Assembly (NCBI GenBank): GCA_017412645.1
Contig: JAFPWX010000018.1
Location: 1 to 64,000 of the forward strand
DNA from: Bacteroidales bacterium
GTDB taxonomy: Bacteria; Bacteroidota; Bacteroidia; Bacteroidales; UBA932
Direction: 5' to 3'
Length of the DNA stretch: 64,000 bases
Part shown: positions 17,698-26,879 of the stretch, in pieces
Layout: each line of letters starts with the position of its first letter
Position numbering within the stretch: position 1 is the stretch's first letter
Position numbers and translations under genes: made by a program
The notes under the pieces: generated by a model
What the model saw: only the letters and a program-made list of their open reading frames with translations
The model's database searches: none
Told to the model about the DNA's origin: nothing

Positions 17698-18420
17698 TCA
17701 ACGGAATTCCAGCCTTACCACGAAGCAAGCCGTGCCCCCTGAAAGGCCGCGGAAATACCATACGTCCCCCTGCCGGCCCAGTTCGAAACTCACTTCCTGG
17801 CTCGGGTGCACTTCGCTCAGATAGTTGATTTCCAGGTCCTTGAGCTCATGTTCCCTCAGGTAATCGAAGGGGAGCGCGTCCATGGCCCACTCGGTGTAGT
17901 AGCAGTTATTCACATGCAGGTTGGTATCCACCTCGCTGAAGAGGGGAGTATGGCTGCCGACGGGCTGAAGTTCCAGATCGCGCGGCAGCAGAATCTTTGT
18001 GCAGAAGGGCAGGGTGTCTTCCGCCAGATGGGAGTCTTCCCTGAACGGAGTCTGACCGCTGAAGAGGCTCCGGCTTTCCAAATCCAGGACCGTCCAGGCA
18101 GAAGTGCCCAGCATAAGAAGCTCATCGCCCCGGAAAAGGCGGAAGTTACGGTGCCAGAGGGGCCCCGTCTGCCCGCGGGACCAGGTCTCCATGCGCACTT
18201 CGTCTCCCCACAGGGGCAAGGAGTTGAAGGACAGATGCATGCGGTTGAGCACCCAGGATATGTTCAATTTCCGGAGGGTGTCGTAGCCTGCGCCGCAGTA
18301 CTCCGAACCGGCATAACCGGCCTCCTGAACGTGATTCTGTATAAAAAATGGTTTGATTCGTTTTGCCAGGTCGACCTCGTAGCTCTGTACGGTGAAAGTC
18401 TGGCTTACCTTGTTTTCCAT
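17698..18420 (-). CDS. Acyl-ACP thioesterase (FatA/FatB family)
   Basis: A 240-residue double hot-dog protein hydrolysing acyl-ACP to free fatty acid. Typical motifs are seen: HVQEAGYAGSEYCGAGYDTLR, WVLNRMHLSF, and DTNLHVNNCYYTEWAMD with the Asn/His active-site residues in the second half. The start is the ATG at 18420; the longer frame runs back into the promoter. A -7 box lies only 4 nt upstream, so the mRNA is probably leaderless. It is divergent from nadE across an intergenic gap of about 28 bp. Confidence 0.88.
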   Translation of the reverse strand: MENKVSQTFTVQSYEVDLAKRIKPFFIQNHVQEAGYAGSEYCGAGYDTLRKLNISWVLNRMHLSFNSLPLWGDEVRMETWSRGQTGPLWHRNFRLFRGDELLMLGTSAWTVLDLESRSLFSGQTPFREDSHLAEDTLPFCTKILLPRDLELQPVGSHTPLFSEVDTNLHVNNCYYTEWAMDALPFDYLREHELKDLEINYLSEVHPSQEVSFELGRQGDVWYFRGLSGGTACFVVRLEFR

Positions 18421-18424
18421 AATG

Positions 18425-18432
18425 CAAAAATA
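18425..18432 (-). promoter_or_regulatory. -7 box for the acyl-ACP thioesterase gene
   Basis: TATTTTTG on the minus strand, 4 nt before the ATG at 18420. It lies back to back with the nadE box, with 2 nt between the two elements. Confidence 0.6.
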
Positions 18433-18434
18433 GT

Positions 18435-18442
18435 TATATTTG
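18435..18442 (+). promoter_or_regulatory. -7 box for nadE
   Basis: TATATTTG, 6 nt before the ATG at 18449. A TTG at 18410-18412, 22 bp upstream, may serve as the -33 element, which puts it inside the start region of the divergent gene. Confidence 0.65.
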
Positions 18443-18448
18443 CGTGAT

Positions 18449-20374
18449 ATGACAAGCAAAACCTACGGTTTCCTCAGGGTAGCGGCAGCCTCGCCAAGGG
18501 TGTGGCTGGCCAATCCCGTAAATAATGCGGAAGAAATCATACGCATGGCAGGAGATGCTGCCAATGACGGCACTTCGGTTCTGGTGTTTCCGGAACTTTG
18601 CGTTACCGGCTACAGCTGCGCCGACCTCTTCGCCCAGGAGAGGCTCCTTTCGGCCGCCGAGAACGCTGTGGCGGAGATACTCGACGCCACGAAAAAGCTC
18701 CCGACCATGCTGGCCATAGGCGCCCCGGTGCGCTTCGAAGGCAGGCTCTACAACTGCGCCCTGCTGCTCAAAGAAGGGAAACTGCTCGGAATTGTCCCCA
18801 AAACATATCTTCCCAACGCAGCTGAGTTCTACGAGATGCGCTGGTTCCAGAGCGGGGACAAGCTTGCCGAACCGGTGGCAGCCGGATTTGCTGGGCAGAA
18901 GGCCCTCATCGGCATCAGGCAGCTCTTCAAGCTCGGTCACGCAACCGTAGGAGTTGAGATCTGCCAGGACCTCTGGGTTCCACTGCCTCCCTGCACCTGG
19001 GCCGCCCTTGCCGGAGCGCAGGTCATCCTGAATCTCTCCGCATCCAACGAAGCCCTCTGCAAGCAGGACTACCGCAGCATGCTTGTCCGCAGCACCTCCG
19101 CAAGGCTCAACGCCGCATATGTCTACAGCAGTTGCGGCTACGGCGAAAGCACCCAGGACCTGGTGTGGGGTGGCTCTTCGCTCATCTGCGAAAACGGAGT
19201 GGTGCTCGCGGAGAACGAACGCTTCGGCCGCGAGTCTTCGGTGATTACGGCCGATGTGGACGTGGAGCGCCTGGAGAACGTCCGTGCGCGTAACGTGAAT
19301 TTCCGGGAGATTCTGGCCTCCGTGCCGACCTTCATGAAGATTCCGGCCGGCGATCCGGCTCCAACAGATTTCGAAAAGAAGCTGCTCAAGAGCATCGACC
19401 CGCATCCCTTCGTGCCATCTGGCGACGCTGAAGAGCTTTCGAAGCGTTGCCGTGAGATCCTTGATATTCAGACCCTTGGCCTCTGCACGAGGCTCGAGCA
19501 TATTGGCTGCCGCACTGCCGTCATCGGCATTTCCGGAGGCCTTGATTCCACCCTCGCCCTGCTGGTTACCGCGCGTGCGTTCGACCGTCTGGGCTGGGAG
19601 CGCAGCCGCATCATAGGTATCACCATGCCCGGCTTCGGCACCAGCGGCCGCACCAAGGGCAACGCCGACATCCTCATGGAAAAGCTCGGCATAACCCGCA
19701 GGGAAATCTCCATAGTGCCGGCCGCAACCCAGCATCTCAAGGACATAGACCATCCTCTGGACAAGACCGATACCACCTACGAAAACGCCCAGGCCCGCGA
19801 ACGCACCCAGATTCTGATGGATGTCGCAGGCCAGGAGGGCGGAATTGTGGTTGGCACGGGAGACCTGTCGGAACTGGCCCTCGGCTGGTGCACCTACAAC
19901 GGCGACCACATGAGCATGTACGGGGTGAACGCCTCGGTGCCCAAGACGCTGGTGCGCACCCTCGTGGCATGGGCAGCGAAGGAGCATTTCGCCGACGCGT
20001 CAGACGTTCTCAGTGACATCGTGGACACTCCCATCTCTCCGGAACTTCTGCCCACAGATGAAAAGGGCGCCATTGCACAGGTCACGGAAGATATCGTGGG
20101 GCCCTACGAGCTGCACGACTTCTTCCTCTATCAGGTGATGCGCTGGGGCTTCGACCCGGAAAAGGTGCTCTTCCTGGCAAAGAAGGCATTTGCAGGCACT
20201 TACAACGATGCTACGATAAAGAAGTGGCTGGATACCTTCTACCGTCGTTTCTTCAGCCAGCAGTTCAAGCGTTCCTGCATGCCCGACGGCCCCAAGGTGG
20301 GTAGCGTTTCTCTCTCGCCCCGCGGCGACTGGCGTATGCCAAGCGACGCCTCCTCGGAACTTTGGAGACAGTAG
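18449..20374 (+). CDS. nadE: Glutamine-dependent NAD+ synthetase
   Basis: Converts deamido-NAD to NAD with glutamine as nitrogen donor. The 641-residue protein is two-domain. The N-terminal nitrilase-type glutaminase carries the Glu (VFPELCVTGY, about residue 49), Lys (PKTYLPN) and Cys (VEICQDLW). The C-terminal synthetase carries the ATP loop GISGGLDSTLALL and the GTGDLSELALGWCTYNGDHMSMY segment. The ATG at 18449 is chosen because the longer frame begins inside the -7 box. Transcription should stop at the hairpin 11 bp downstream. Confidence 0.97.
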   Translation: MTSKTYGFLRVAAASPRVWLANPVNNAEEIIRMAGDAANDGTSVLVFPELCVTGYSCADLFAQERLLSAAENAVAEILDATKKLPTMLAIGAPVRFEGRLYNCALLLKEGKLLGIVPKTYLPNAAEFYEMRWFQSGDKLAEPVAAGFAGQKALIGIRQLFKLGHATVGVEICQDLWVPLPPCTWAALAGAQVILNLSASNEALCKQDYRSMLVRSTSARLNAAYVYSSCGYGESTQDLVWGGSSLICENGVVLAENERFGRESSVITADVDVERLENVRARNVNFREILASVPTFMKIPAGDPAPTDFEKKLLKSIDPHPFVPSGDAEELSKRCREILDIQTLGLCTRLEHIGCRTAVIGISGGLDSTLALLVTARAFDRLGWERSRIIGITMPGFGTSGRTKGNADILMEKLGITRREISIVPAATQHLKDIDHPLDKTDTTYENAQARERTQILMDVAGQEGGIVVGTGDLSELALGWCTYNGDHMSMYGVNASVPKTLVRTLVAWAAKEHFADASDVLSDIVDTPISPELLPTDEKGAIAQVTEDIVGPYELHDFFLYQVMRWGFDPEKVLFLAKKAFAGTYNDATIKKWLDTFYRRFFSQQFKRSCMPDGPKVGSVSLSPRGDWRMPSDASSELWRQ

Positions 20375-20384
20375 AAAAACAAAA

Positions 20385-20414
20385 AAGGCCGGATAACTTG
20401 CGTTACCCGGCCTT
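20385..20414. terminator. Bidirectional terminator between nadE and the tRNA-Lys pair
   Basis: A 13-bp stem (AAGGCCGG.TAAC pattern, one G-T pair) closes a 4-nt loop that reads GCAA, a GNRA tetraloop, on the minus strand. A-runs and T-runs flank both sides, so it can terminate nadE (plus) and the tRNA transcript (minus). Confidence 0.85.
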
Positions 20415-20418
20415 TTGG

Positions 20419-20491
<73 letters not shown>

Positions 20492-20519
20492 GGTATGTCA
20501 ATTCCACAAAAATTCACTG

Positions 20520-20592
20520 TGACCCGTTCGGGGCTCGAACCCGAGACCCCATCCTTAAAAGGGATGTGCTCTACCTACTGAGCTAACGGGTC
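20520..20592 (-). tRNA. tRNA-Lys (anticodon TTT)
   Basis: Minus-strand cloverleaf of 73 nt: acceptor GACCCGT/ACGGGTC, D-arm AGCTCAGTAGGTAGAGC, anticodon stem CATCC with loop CTTTTAA (anticodon TTT), T-arm GGTTCGAGCCC. CCA is not encoded. It precedes tRNA-Lys(CTT) by 28 bp in the same transcript; together they cover both lysine codons. Confidence 0.95.
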
Positions 20593-20697
20593 CCCGAATT
20601 GGGACTGCAAAGGTATCCCATTTGCATCAATTATCCAAATTTTTTTTGATTTTTTTTGAAAAAACTCAGGGGCGACCCAAATCCCGCTGGAATTGCG

Positions 20698-20705
20698 TAT
20701 ATTAG
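20698..20705 (+). promoter_or_regulatory. Near-consensus -7 box for mannose-1-P guanylyltransferase
   Basis: TATATTAG differs from TAnnTTTG at one position and lies 8 nt before the ATG at 20714, again suggesting a leaderless or nearly leaderless mRNA. Confidence 0.45.
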
Positions 20706-20713
20706 CGCTTGCA

Positions 20714-21628
20714 ATGACTACACATATAGTAATTATGGCGGGCGGACAGGGCACGCGCCTTTTCCCGCTCAGCACAGCAGAAAAACCTAAACAGTTCCTC
20801 GATCTGGCAGACTGCGGACGCACCCTGATTCAGCTCACCTGCGATCGTTTCCGGGCAGTTGATTCCGCTGCCCGTTTCTGGGTGGTTACGGCAGCCTCGT
20901 ACGTGCCTCTTGTGCGCGAGCAGCTTCCCGAAATCCCTGAGGAGCAGATTCTTGCAGAGCCTGAGCCGCGCAATACCGCCCCCTGCATCGCCCTGGCTTG
21001 CTGGAAGATACGTGCCCGGTATCCGGATGCGAATATTGTAGTCACACCCTCCGACGCCTATGTGCCGGACCATAAGGCTTTCGCAGCTACAATAGCCGAA
21101 GCCATGGCGTTCACCGAAGGGCGCAGGGCTATCGTTACTGTGGGCATTAAACCCACAGAACCAAATGTCGGCTACGGATATATCCAGGAAGGCCCGGTGG
21201 CTGAAGGAAACATCCATAAAGTGCAGGCATTCAAGGAAAAGCCGTCGCTCGAAGTGGCACAACGCTATCTGGCCGAAGGCTGGTATCTCTGGAACGCCGG
21301 AATCTTCGTATGGAATGTAGAAACCATAGAGGCAGAACTCCGCGCCCATGCTCCGCAGATAGCCGGCATAATGGATTCCATCGCCCCGGACTTCTACACC
21401 AAAGCCGAAGAGGGGAGTCTCGCCAGACTCTTCCCGACCTGCGAAAAGATCAGCATCGACTATGCGGTAATGGAAAAGTCGGCGGACGTCTATACCATTG
21501 GAGCCACCTGGGCCTGGAGCGATCTTGGCAGCTTCGCCGCGATAGAGGCCATTACAGGAAAAACTATCCCGCAGGAGATTAAAGACGCGCAGGACGCCTA
21601 TCAGGCCGCCAAGAAGGCCGCAAAATAG
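20714..21628 (+). CDS. manC: Mannose-1-phosphate guanylyltransferase (short form)
   Basis: Makes GDP-mannose from mannose-1-P and GTP for glycan synthesis. Motifs of the ManC nucleotidyltransferase domain are complete: IVIMAGGQGTRLFPLS, KPKQFLDL, EPEPRNTAPCIALA, TPSDAYV, FKEKPSLEVAQRYL, WNAGIFVW and SIDYAVMEKS. At 304 residues it is about 50-60 shorter than typical phylum members: after WSDLGSF it ends within 35 residues in a Lys/Ala-rich tail, so the C-terminal beta-helix cap appears missing. The start at 20714 is used in place of the upstream ATG at 20693, because the -7 box lies between them. Single gene, convergent with the amidase gene. Confidence 0.88.
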   Translation: MTTHIVIMAGGQGTRLFPLSTAEKPKQFLDLADCGRTLIQLTCDRFRAVDSAARFWVVTAASYVPLVREQLPEIPEEQILAEPEPRNTAPCIALACWKIRARYPDANIVVTPSDAYVPDHKAFAATIAEAMAFTEGRRAIVTVGIKPTEPNVGYGYIQEGPVAEGNIHKVQAFKEKPSLEVAQRYLAEGWYLWNAGIFVWNVETIEAELRAHAPQIAGIMDSIAPDFYTKAEEGSLARLFPTCEKISIDYAVMEKSADVYTIGATWAWSDLGSFAAIEAITGKTIPQEIKDAQDAYQAAKKAAK

Positions 21629-21630
21629 CT

Positions 21631-24624
21631 TTATTTGCCGGAAATGAACCCGAGGACGCCATCCAGTACGGAGCGGAGGTCTTCGGGTTTTTTGATTGTC
21701 TCCAGCGGGAAGCCGAAGGTGACGGCGCGATAACCCGAACCCTGATACTGAACAGCCGCACCCACATTGCTGCTGCGGTACTTGTAAATCAGCTTTCCGT
21801 GATTGTCGCAGGGACGTATTCCGTCGGGATTCTCAACGAAATAACTCTGAGTGTTGCGCTCGTTCCAGAACTCCAGTTGGGCGCCGGAAGGTATGGACAG
21901 GACCACTCCGTCGCGGCTGGCCCTGCTGCTGATCCATTTGATTCCCAGTACTTCGCGGTCGAAATCGCGCACGCTGCGGCGATAATCCGTGTAAAGGCTG
22001 TCGGGGAGGGAATACACGCTGTCCCAACCTTCTGTGGCGATGTTAGCTCCGGAAACAATCAGCGAAAGTCCGCTCCGGGCGGCCTCGCGGACGGCCTTCT
22101 GCAGTTCTTCCGGGAATACGGGAAAGCGCGCTCCATGTTCGCCTGTGCCGGTAAGGGTAGATACCTGCTTGCCGCAGATAAGGTCCACCACGGCAGCGTC
22201 GGTATATGGATTTGCGGCGAACGCTTCGGCACTGCAGGATTCAAAGCTCCAGCCGAGGTCCAGGAGGGCGCGGCCGTGAAGGGCCGGGTAATCGAAGGAA
22301 TTACCCTCGAACGTGCGGCCGGCGAACCAGTAATCCGAGCCTCCGAAGCCGGGAGCGTTGTTGCCGGAATAGGCCACGTCGCGGCGGTGCTCGTAATCGT
22401 CGCCGATGAAGTTGACTTCAGTTCCCCATGGAACTCCGGAATCCAGGTTTCCATCAAATCCGGCGTAGCTCGGAGTGTCGAAGAAGGCGGGGCCGCTTAC
22501 ACGGGAGAAATTATTGACAATCATCACTTTGCCTCCATCTGCCTTGCCGACTGCCAGCACTTCTGAGGGGAAGGAGATGCCGCCGTCGTTGCAGGCGACC
22601 ACCTTGAAGGAAACCACCTCGCCGGCGGGGATGGAAGTGGTGGTGACCGTATCGCGTATCGCCCGTCCGTCATCCCAGCCGCCGTCTCCAATGCGGGTGT
22701 AAACGATGTACGAATTCGGAACTGCAGTGGGTTCAAGCGGATCGGCGACAGGGCTCCAGGAAAGATTCACTGAGGTATCTTCCAGAAGCCGCGCGCGGAA
22801 GTTCTTCACCGGCAGGGGCTGAACCACGTAGGGGCTGCCGTAATAGGAGCTGAGGAACTTGAGCATGCCCTTGTACACGCTACGGCTCACGTCGAAACGG
22901 AACTGCGGGTCGAGCCCGTATTTCATATCCGCGAAATTCTGATGGCTCAGCACCTCGAGGATTATGCCTGGCACGTCGGTGGTGCGGCATTCCGAATAGG
23001 AACGGTCCCAGAGCTGCCGGCGCCGCCATGTGGAATCCCAGCCTGCGCGTATCATATCCGTGACCTCGGTCTGGATGCAGTCGCCAAGGAACCTCGAGGC
23101 CATACGGTCCTGGCCATTGGCGAACTTGCGGGAGTTCTTTTCCTGAAGGGTGTAGATGGCAAGCGTGCCAACGGTGCTGTCGTTGGGCGTGAGACCTGCG
23201 TCGCTGTGAAGGGCGAGCGAGAGGTCCACCGCAATACCCAGCGTGTCCTTCATCCATTTCACCCAGGCGCCCCGACCTGCGTAGTCTCGGGTATAGTCGC
23301 CGTCCCACTTGGTCCAGAGTTCCTGAGGAGCTCCCGCCCATTGCATCCAGTACAGGGCTCCTTCGGAGTAGGAGGGCATTCCGGAAACTGTCCAGGTGGA
23401 ATCCGGCTGCTCGCCGGCCCCGCGCTGCACCTTGCCTATTCCGCCGCCGAAACGCACTGCGTCCGCCGTAACAATCTTTCCGCCCTCATGCCCTTTGGGA
23501 ATGGCATTGTCCAGGATCACACAGCCTTCGGTTCCGGCTGCGAATTCAAAAGTTCCCAGATAGATCCATGTTCCGCCGCCGCAACTCTGGTTCACGGCGA
23601 ATTCGGAGGTACCTCCGAGGTGCTTCACGCTGTAATGGGCGGCCTTGGTGCTGCCTTCGACGGTCTTGTAGGAGACGTACACGGCGTAGCGGCCGCGCTG
23701 CGGAATGTCGGGTGTCCAGACTGCCTCCGCACTGGCTTTTCCTCTGGTGCAGGCGGTCTGCCTGGCGGAGCCGGCGGAGAAGGGGTTGTCGTCGCCCGAA
23801 AGGATGTGCTTGAAATCGGCAAATCCGCCCTCAAGGGAGCTCCAGCTGCCTTTTTCCTTATAGCTGCCGTGATTGCGGGAGGGAAGCGGCTCGTCGAATA
23901 CTGCTGCCCAGTCACATACCGGAACAACGCATTCTTCAGAATAAAACGGGTCGTTGTCGCAGATGACTTCCCGCGGCTGGATATCCCGTTCGCGAGGAGT
24001 GATCACGTATGCTCCGGCATTCTCCAGCATGGGGATGAGGAAGGGCAGTACGTAGCTCTGGGTATAGAGGTCTTCCACGGTGCGGAAAAGGGGAGTGCGC
24101 TGCCAGCTCCAGAAGCTGCCGTCAAAGTACAATCCGTGGCTTTGCCAAAGGGCTATATTCCTGCGGTAGAGACCTTTGCGTGGATGGGGCAGATTCAGGT
24201 CCTCCACAAATGCGTTTCCCGTGCGATGGTCGCGGTACGCGAACTGATAATCCTGGGCCTTGCCGTTCCCGTTGCCGGGCCCGGGGGTGATGAGATCGTC
24301 GAACTTAAGGTTTCTGCAGAAAATCCTTCCAAGATGGTAGGCCTTCAGATTATCGGGCCAGAACTCCCGGATGCGCTGCCGGAACCATATATCGTCGCCA
24401 GGCCTCCAGGGATAATCGGAAAGTTCCCGCTGGAAATAGAGATCCAGCTCGGTTCCGCGCTTCATCACTCTCCATACGCTAAGCGTGGACTTTACCCCGA
24501 AATAATCGCTCGTGATGGAGGTCAGGGTGTCGCAGGCTTCAGAAAAATCCTTCGCTGCGGGGCTTTGGGCTCCGAGCTGGAGGGACAGCATGAAACTGAA
24601 GAGAAGGAGAAGGCAGCGCCGCAT
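21631..24624 (-). CDS. Secreted amidase-like protein with golvesin and Fn3 domains
   Basis: A 997-residue protein with a signal peptide (residues 1-19, LQLGAQ). Residues about 150-260 (RNIALWQSHGLYFDG, TQSYVLPFLIPMLENAGAYVITPRERD) and about 450-615 (LSLALHSDAG, PGIILEVLSHQNFADMKYG) look like the split halves of an Amidase_3-type N-acetylmuramoyl-L-alanine amidase. A golvesin-type beta domain is inserted at about 300-395 (YAVYVSYKT, FAVNQSCGGGTWIYLGTF). An Fn3-like domain (about 625-715) and a C-terminal region of unknown fold follow. Such proteins are often auto-labelled 'xanthan lyase'. A role in the periplasm or cell surface, probably wall remodelling, is inferred. It starts 3 bp after vanZ. 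Confidence 0.75.
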   Translation of the reverse strand: MRRCLLLLFSFMLSLQLGAQSPAAKDFSEACDTLTSITSDYFGVKSTLSVWRVMKRGTELDLYFQRELSDYPWRPGDDIWFRQRIREFWPDNLKAYHLGRIFCRNLKFDDLITPGPGNGNGKAQDYQFAYRDHRTGNAFVEDLNLPHPRKGLYRRNIALWQSHGLYFDGSFWSWQRTPLFRTVEDLYTQSYVLPFLIPMLENAGAYVITPRERDIQPREVICDNDPFYSEECVVPVCDWAAVFDEPLPSRNHGSYKEKGSWSSLEGGFADFKHILSGDDNPFSAGSARQTACTRGKASAEAVWTPDIPQRGRYAVYVSYKTVEGSTKAAHYSVKHLGGTSEFAVNQSCGGGTWIYLGTFEFAAGTEGCVILDNAIPKGHEGGKIVTADAVRFGGGIGKVQRGAGEQPDSTWTVSGMPSYSEGALYWMQWAGAPQELWTKWDGDYTRDYAGRGAWVKWMKDTLGIAVDLSLALHSDAGLTPNDSTVGTLAIYTLQEKNSRKFANGQDRMASRFLGDCIQTEVTDMIRAGWDSTWRRRQLWDRSYSECRTTDVPGIILEVLSHQNFADMKYGLDPQFRFDVSRSVYKGMLKFLSSYYGSPYVVQPLPVKNFRARLLEDTSVNLSWSPVADPLEPTAVPNSYIVYTRIGDGGWDDGRAIRDTVTTTSIPAGEVVSFKVVACNDGGISFPSEVLAVGKADGGKVMIVNNFSRVSGPAFFDTPSYAGFDGNLDSGVPWGTEVNFIGDDYEHRRDVAYSGNNAPGFGGSDYWFAGRTFEGNSFDYPALHGRALLDLGWSFESCSAEAFAANPYTDAAVVDLICGKQVSTLTGTGEHGARFPVFPEELQKAVREAARSGLSLIVSGANIATEGWDSVYSLPDSLYTDYRRSVRDFDREVLGIKWISSRASRDGVVLSIPSGAQLEFWNERNTQSYFVENPDGIRPCDNHGKLIYKYRSSNVGAAVQYQGSGYRAVTFGFPLETIKKPEDLRSVLDGVLGFISGK

Positions 24625-24627
24625 CGC

Positions 24628-25029
24628 TTAATTCCTTTTTGGCAGGTTGACCACGTCGGTGATGAACACTCCGAGAGTGCTTATGCCCAGTGCCAGCAGG
24701 TCGGCGCGAAGGTCGGCCATATCGCGGCTGCGGTAGGGCAGCATACCCTGGATGTATTCGGTGCCCCAGGCTATCGCGGCGCCTACGGCGAAGGTGAGAA
24801 CTGAGAACAGCAGGGCGCTCCAGAACTTGTTCGTCACATGGTCGTAGGCCAGGAAGGCCAGGATGGGGAAGGGCAGGAACATGAGGAAATGGGCCACCTT
24901 GTCCGTGGGGATACCCAGAAGGGTCTTCTGCATGTCGGGCAGCTTGTCGGCGTGCATGAAGCACAGGAAAGCCAGGGCTGCCAGATAGACGATGAAAAGT
25001 ATTCGGGCAAGAATGGTCTTGGTGCTCAT
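24628..25029 (-). CDS. VanZ-family membrane protein
   Basis: A 133-residue protein with about four membrane segments (ILFIVYLAALAFLCFM; HFLMFLPFPILAFLAY; ALLFSVLTFAVGAAIAWG; LLALGISTLGVFI). The pattern DKVAHFLMF...EYIQGMLPYRSRDMADLRAD is the VanZ signature (DK-H, then E-Q...R-D-D). VanZ homologues influence glycopeptide tolerance or envelope properties by an unclear mechanism. Its ATG shares one base with the ABC exporter stop (TAATG), and the amidase gene follows by 3 bp. Confidence 0.85.
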   Translation of the reverse strand: MSTKTILARILFIVYLAALAFLCFMHADKLPDMQKTLLGIPTDKVAHFLMFLPFPILAFLAYDHVTNKFWSALLFSVLTFAVGAAIAWGTEYIQGMLPYRSRDMADLRADLLALGISTLGVFITDVVNLPKRN

Positions 25030-26861
25030 TACAGGGCCTGCATATCGTTCAGTTTCTTGTAGTAGCCGTCCTTTGCGATGAGGGAGTCGTGAGTTCCGCG
25101 TTCCACTATCCGTCCGCCGTCGATTACAATGATTTCATCGGCGTCTTTAACGGTGCTGAGACGGTGGGCGATGGCTATGGTGGTGCGATTGCTCATAACC
25201 CTTTCCAGAGCCTCCTGAACCACTTTTTCGCTATGGGTGTCGAGCGCTGCGGTGGCTTCGTCGAGGATGAGGATGGGGGGATTGCGGAGCACGGCGCGGG
25301 CGATGCTGAGCCTCTGGCGCTGCCCGCCGGAGAGTTTGACTCCGCGGTCGCCGATATTGGTCTGGTAGCCCTCTTCCTTCTCCATGATGAACTCGTGGGC
25401 GTTGGCTATCTTGGCCGCCTCTATTACCTGCTCCATGGTGGCGCCCTCAACTCCGAAGGCGATATTGTTGAAGATGGTGTCGTTGAAGAGGATGGGGTCC
25501 TGGTTCACATTACCCATGAGCTGCCTCAAAGAACTGATCTTGAGATTGCGTATGTCCTGGCCGTCAATAGTGATGGCGCCTTCGCAAACATCGTAGAAGC
25601 GGGGGAGAAGGTCCACCATGGTGGTCTTGCCGCCTCCGGAAGCTCCGACCAGAGCTATCTTCTGTCCCTTCTTTATGGAGAGATTGATGTCCTTCAGAAT
25701 GGGCCGGCCGTCTTCGTAGCTGAAGCCTACATTCCTGTATTCTATGCTGCCTTCGAATGAATCGACACTCTTTGCGTCCGGAGCCTCGGTGATGGTGCTG
25801 GGGGCGCCGAGGATACGGTCGATGCGCTCCATGCTTGCCAGACCCTTGGGAATGTTGTAGGTGGCTTTGGCAAAGTCCTTTACAGGATTGATGACGCTGT
25901 AGAGGATAATCATGTAAAAGATGAAGGTGGGCGCGTCGATAAAACTGTGGTCCAGGATGATCAGCGTACCGCCGAAGACCAGCACCACGCATATGAGCAC
26001 GGTGCCCAGAAACTCGCTCACGGGGTGGGCAAGGGCCTGGCGGGTGTTCACGCGGGACGCCTTCTTGCGCATTGCGCCGGTGACGTTTGCAAAACGCTCG
26101 CTCATCTTCTTCTCCGCGGTGAAGGCCTTAACTACGCGCAGTCCGCCCAGGGTTTCCTCCACCTGGCTCATGGTGTCGCTCCAGAGGGCCTGAACCTGAG
26201 TGGAGCGCTTCTTGAGGTTTCGTCCTATGACGCCCATCAGCCATATCATCAACGGGGCGAAAGCCAGCACGAAGAGCGTGAGCTTCCATGAGATGAACAC
26301 CATGGTACTCAAGTAGAAGATGATGAGGATGGGGTTTTTGATGAGCATGTCTATGCTTCCGGAAATGGAGTTCTCCACTTCGGAAACGTCGCCGCTCATG
26401 CGGGCGATGATATCTCCCTTGCGTTCCTGGCTGAAGAATCCCAGGGGAAGGCAGAGTATCTTGTCGTAGATCTGGCGGCGCAGATCCCTCACCAGACCGG
26501 TACGCAGGGGCACCATCACTGCACTGGAACCGAAGTAGCAGCCTGTCTTGAGCAGGGTCATGACTATCATGAAGCCCGCCAGGATCAGAAGGGTTGTGAC
26601 AGCCCCGTGGTTTTCCATGTACTGTCCCACGAACCAGTAGGCGTTGTTGATTGCCTTTTCCTTGAAGCCCAGGTCGGCGTCCCAGGGAATGAAGGTATAC
26701 ACCTTTTCATCGAGTCTGAAGAGAATATTCAGAATAGGGATTACCAGGGTGAAGGAGAATATGTTGAACAGGGCGGACAGCACGTTCATGAGTACCGAGC
26801 CGACCACGTATTTTCTGTAGGGAGGAAGATACCTCCGTATCATGTTGAAGAAAGCCTTCAT
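25029..26861 (-). CDS. MsbA-like ABC exporter (fused permease-ATPase)
   Basis: A 610-residue half-transporter. The N-terminal 330 residues hold six membrane helices of the type-I exporter fold. The ATPase half shows Walker A GASGGGKTTM, Q-loop NVNQDPILFND, signature LSGGQRQRLSIARA, Walker B ILILDEATAALD and the H-loop AHRLST. It functions as a homodimer flipping lipid-linked or hydrophobic substrates; lipid A-core export is the likeliest role given its similarity to MsbA, but substrate is not shown by sequence. A -7 box 6 nt upstream of the ATG gives it its own probable leaderless promoter inside the end of the MBL gene region. Confidence 0.9.
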   Translation of the reverse strand: MKAFFNMIRRYLPPYRKYVVGSVLMNVLSALFNIFSFTLVIPILNILFRLDEKVYTFIPWDADLGFKEKAINNAYWFVGQYMENHGAVTTLLILAGFMIVMTLLKTGCYFGSSAVMVPLRTGLVRDLRRQIYDKILCLPLGFFSQERKGDIIARMSGDVSEVENSISGSIDMLIKNPILIIFYLSTMVFISWKLTLFVLAFAPLMIWLMGVIGRNLKKRSTQVQALWSDTMSQVEETLGGLRVVKAFTAEKKMSERFANVTGAMRKKASRVNTRQALAHPVSEFLGTVLICVVLVFGGTLIILDHSFIDAPTFIFYMIILYSVINPVKDFAKATYNIPKGLASMERIDRILGAPSTITEAPDAKSVDSFEGSIEYRNVGFSYEDGRPILKDINLSIKKGQKIALVGASGGGKTTMVDLLPRFYDVCEGAITIDGQDIRNLKISSLRQLMGNVNQDPILFNDTIFNNIAFGVEGATMEQVIEAAKIANAHEFIMEKEEGYQTNIGDRGVKLSGGQRQRLSIARAVLRNPPILILDEATAALDTHSEKVVQEALERVMSNRTTIAIAHRLSTVKDADEIIVIDGGRIVERGTHDSLIAKDGYYKKLNDMQAL

Positions 26862-26867
26862 ATTCTA

Positions 26868-26875
26868 CAAAGATA
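26868..26875 (-). promoter_or_regulatory. -7 box for the ABC exporter gene
   Basis: TATCTTTG on the minus strand, 6 nt before the ATG at 26861 and 4 nt after the stop of the upstream hydrolase gene. It implies an internal promoter for ABC-vanZ-amidase. Confidence 0.55.
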
Positions 26876-26879
26876 CGAA

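Noticed and set aside
18434-19987. 517-codon open frame on the minus strand
   Set aside because: Antisense to nadE; no motif and no promoter.
22942-24804. 620-codon open frame on the plus strand
   Set aside because: Antisense to the secreted amidase gene, whose signal peptide and domains are clear; no domain in the shadow translation.
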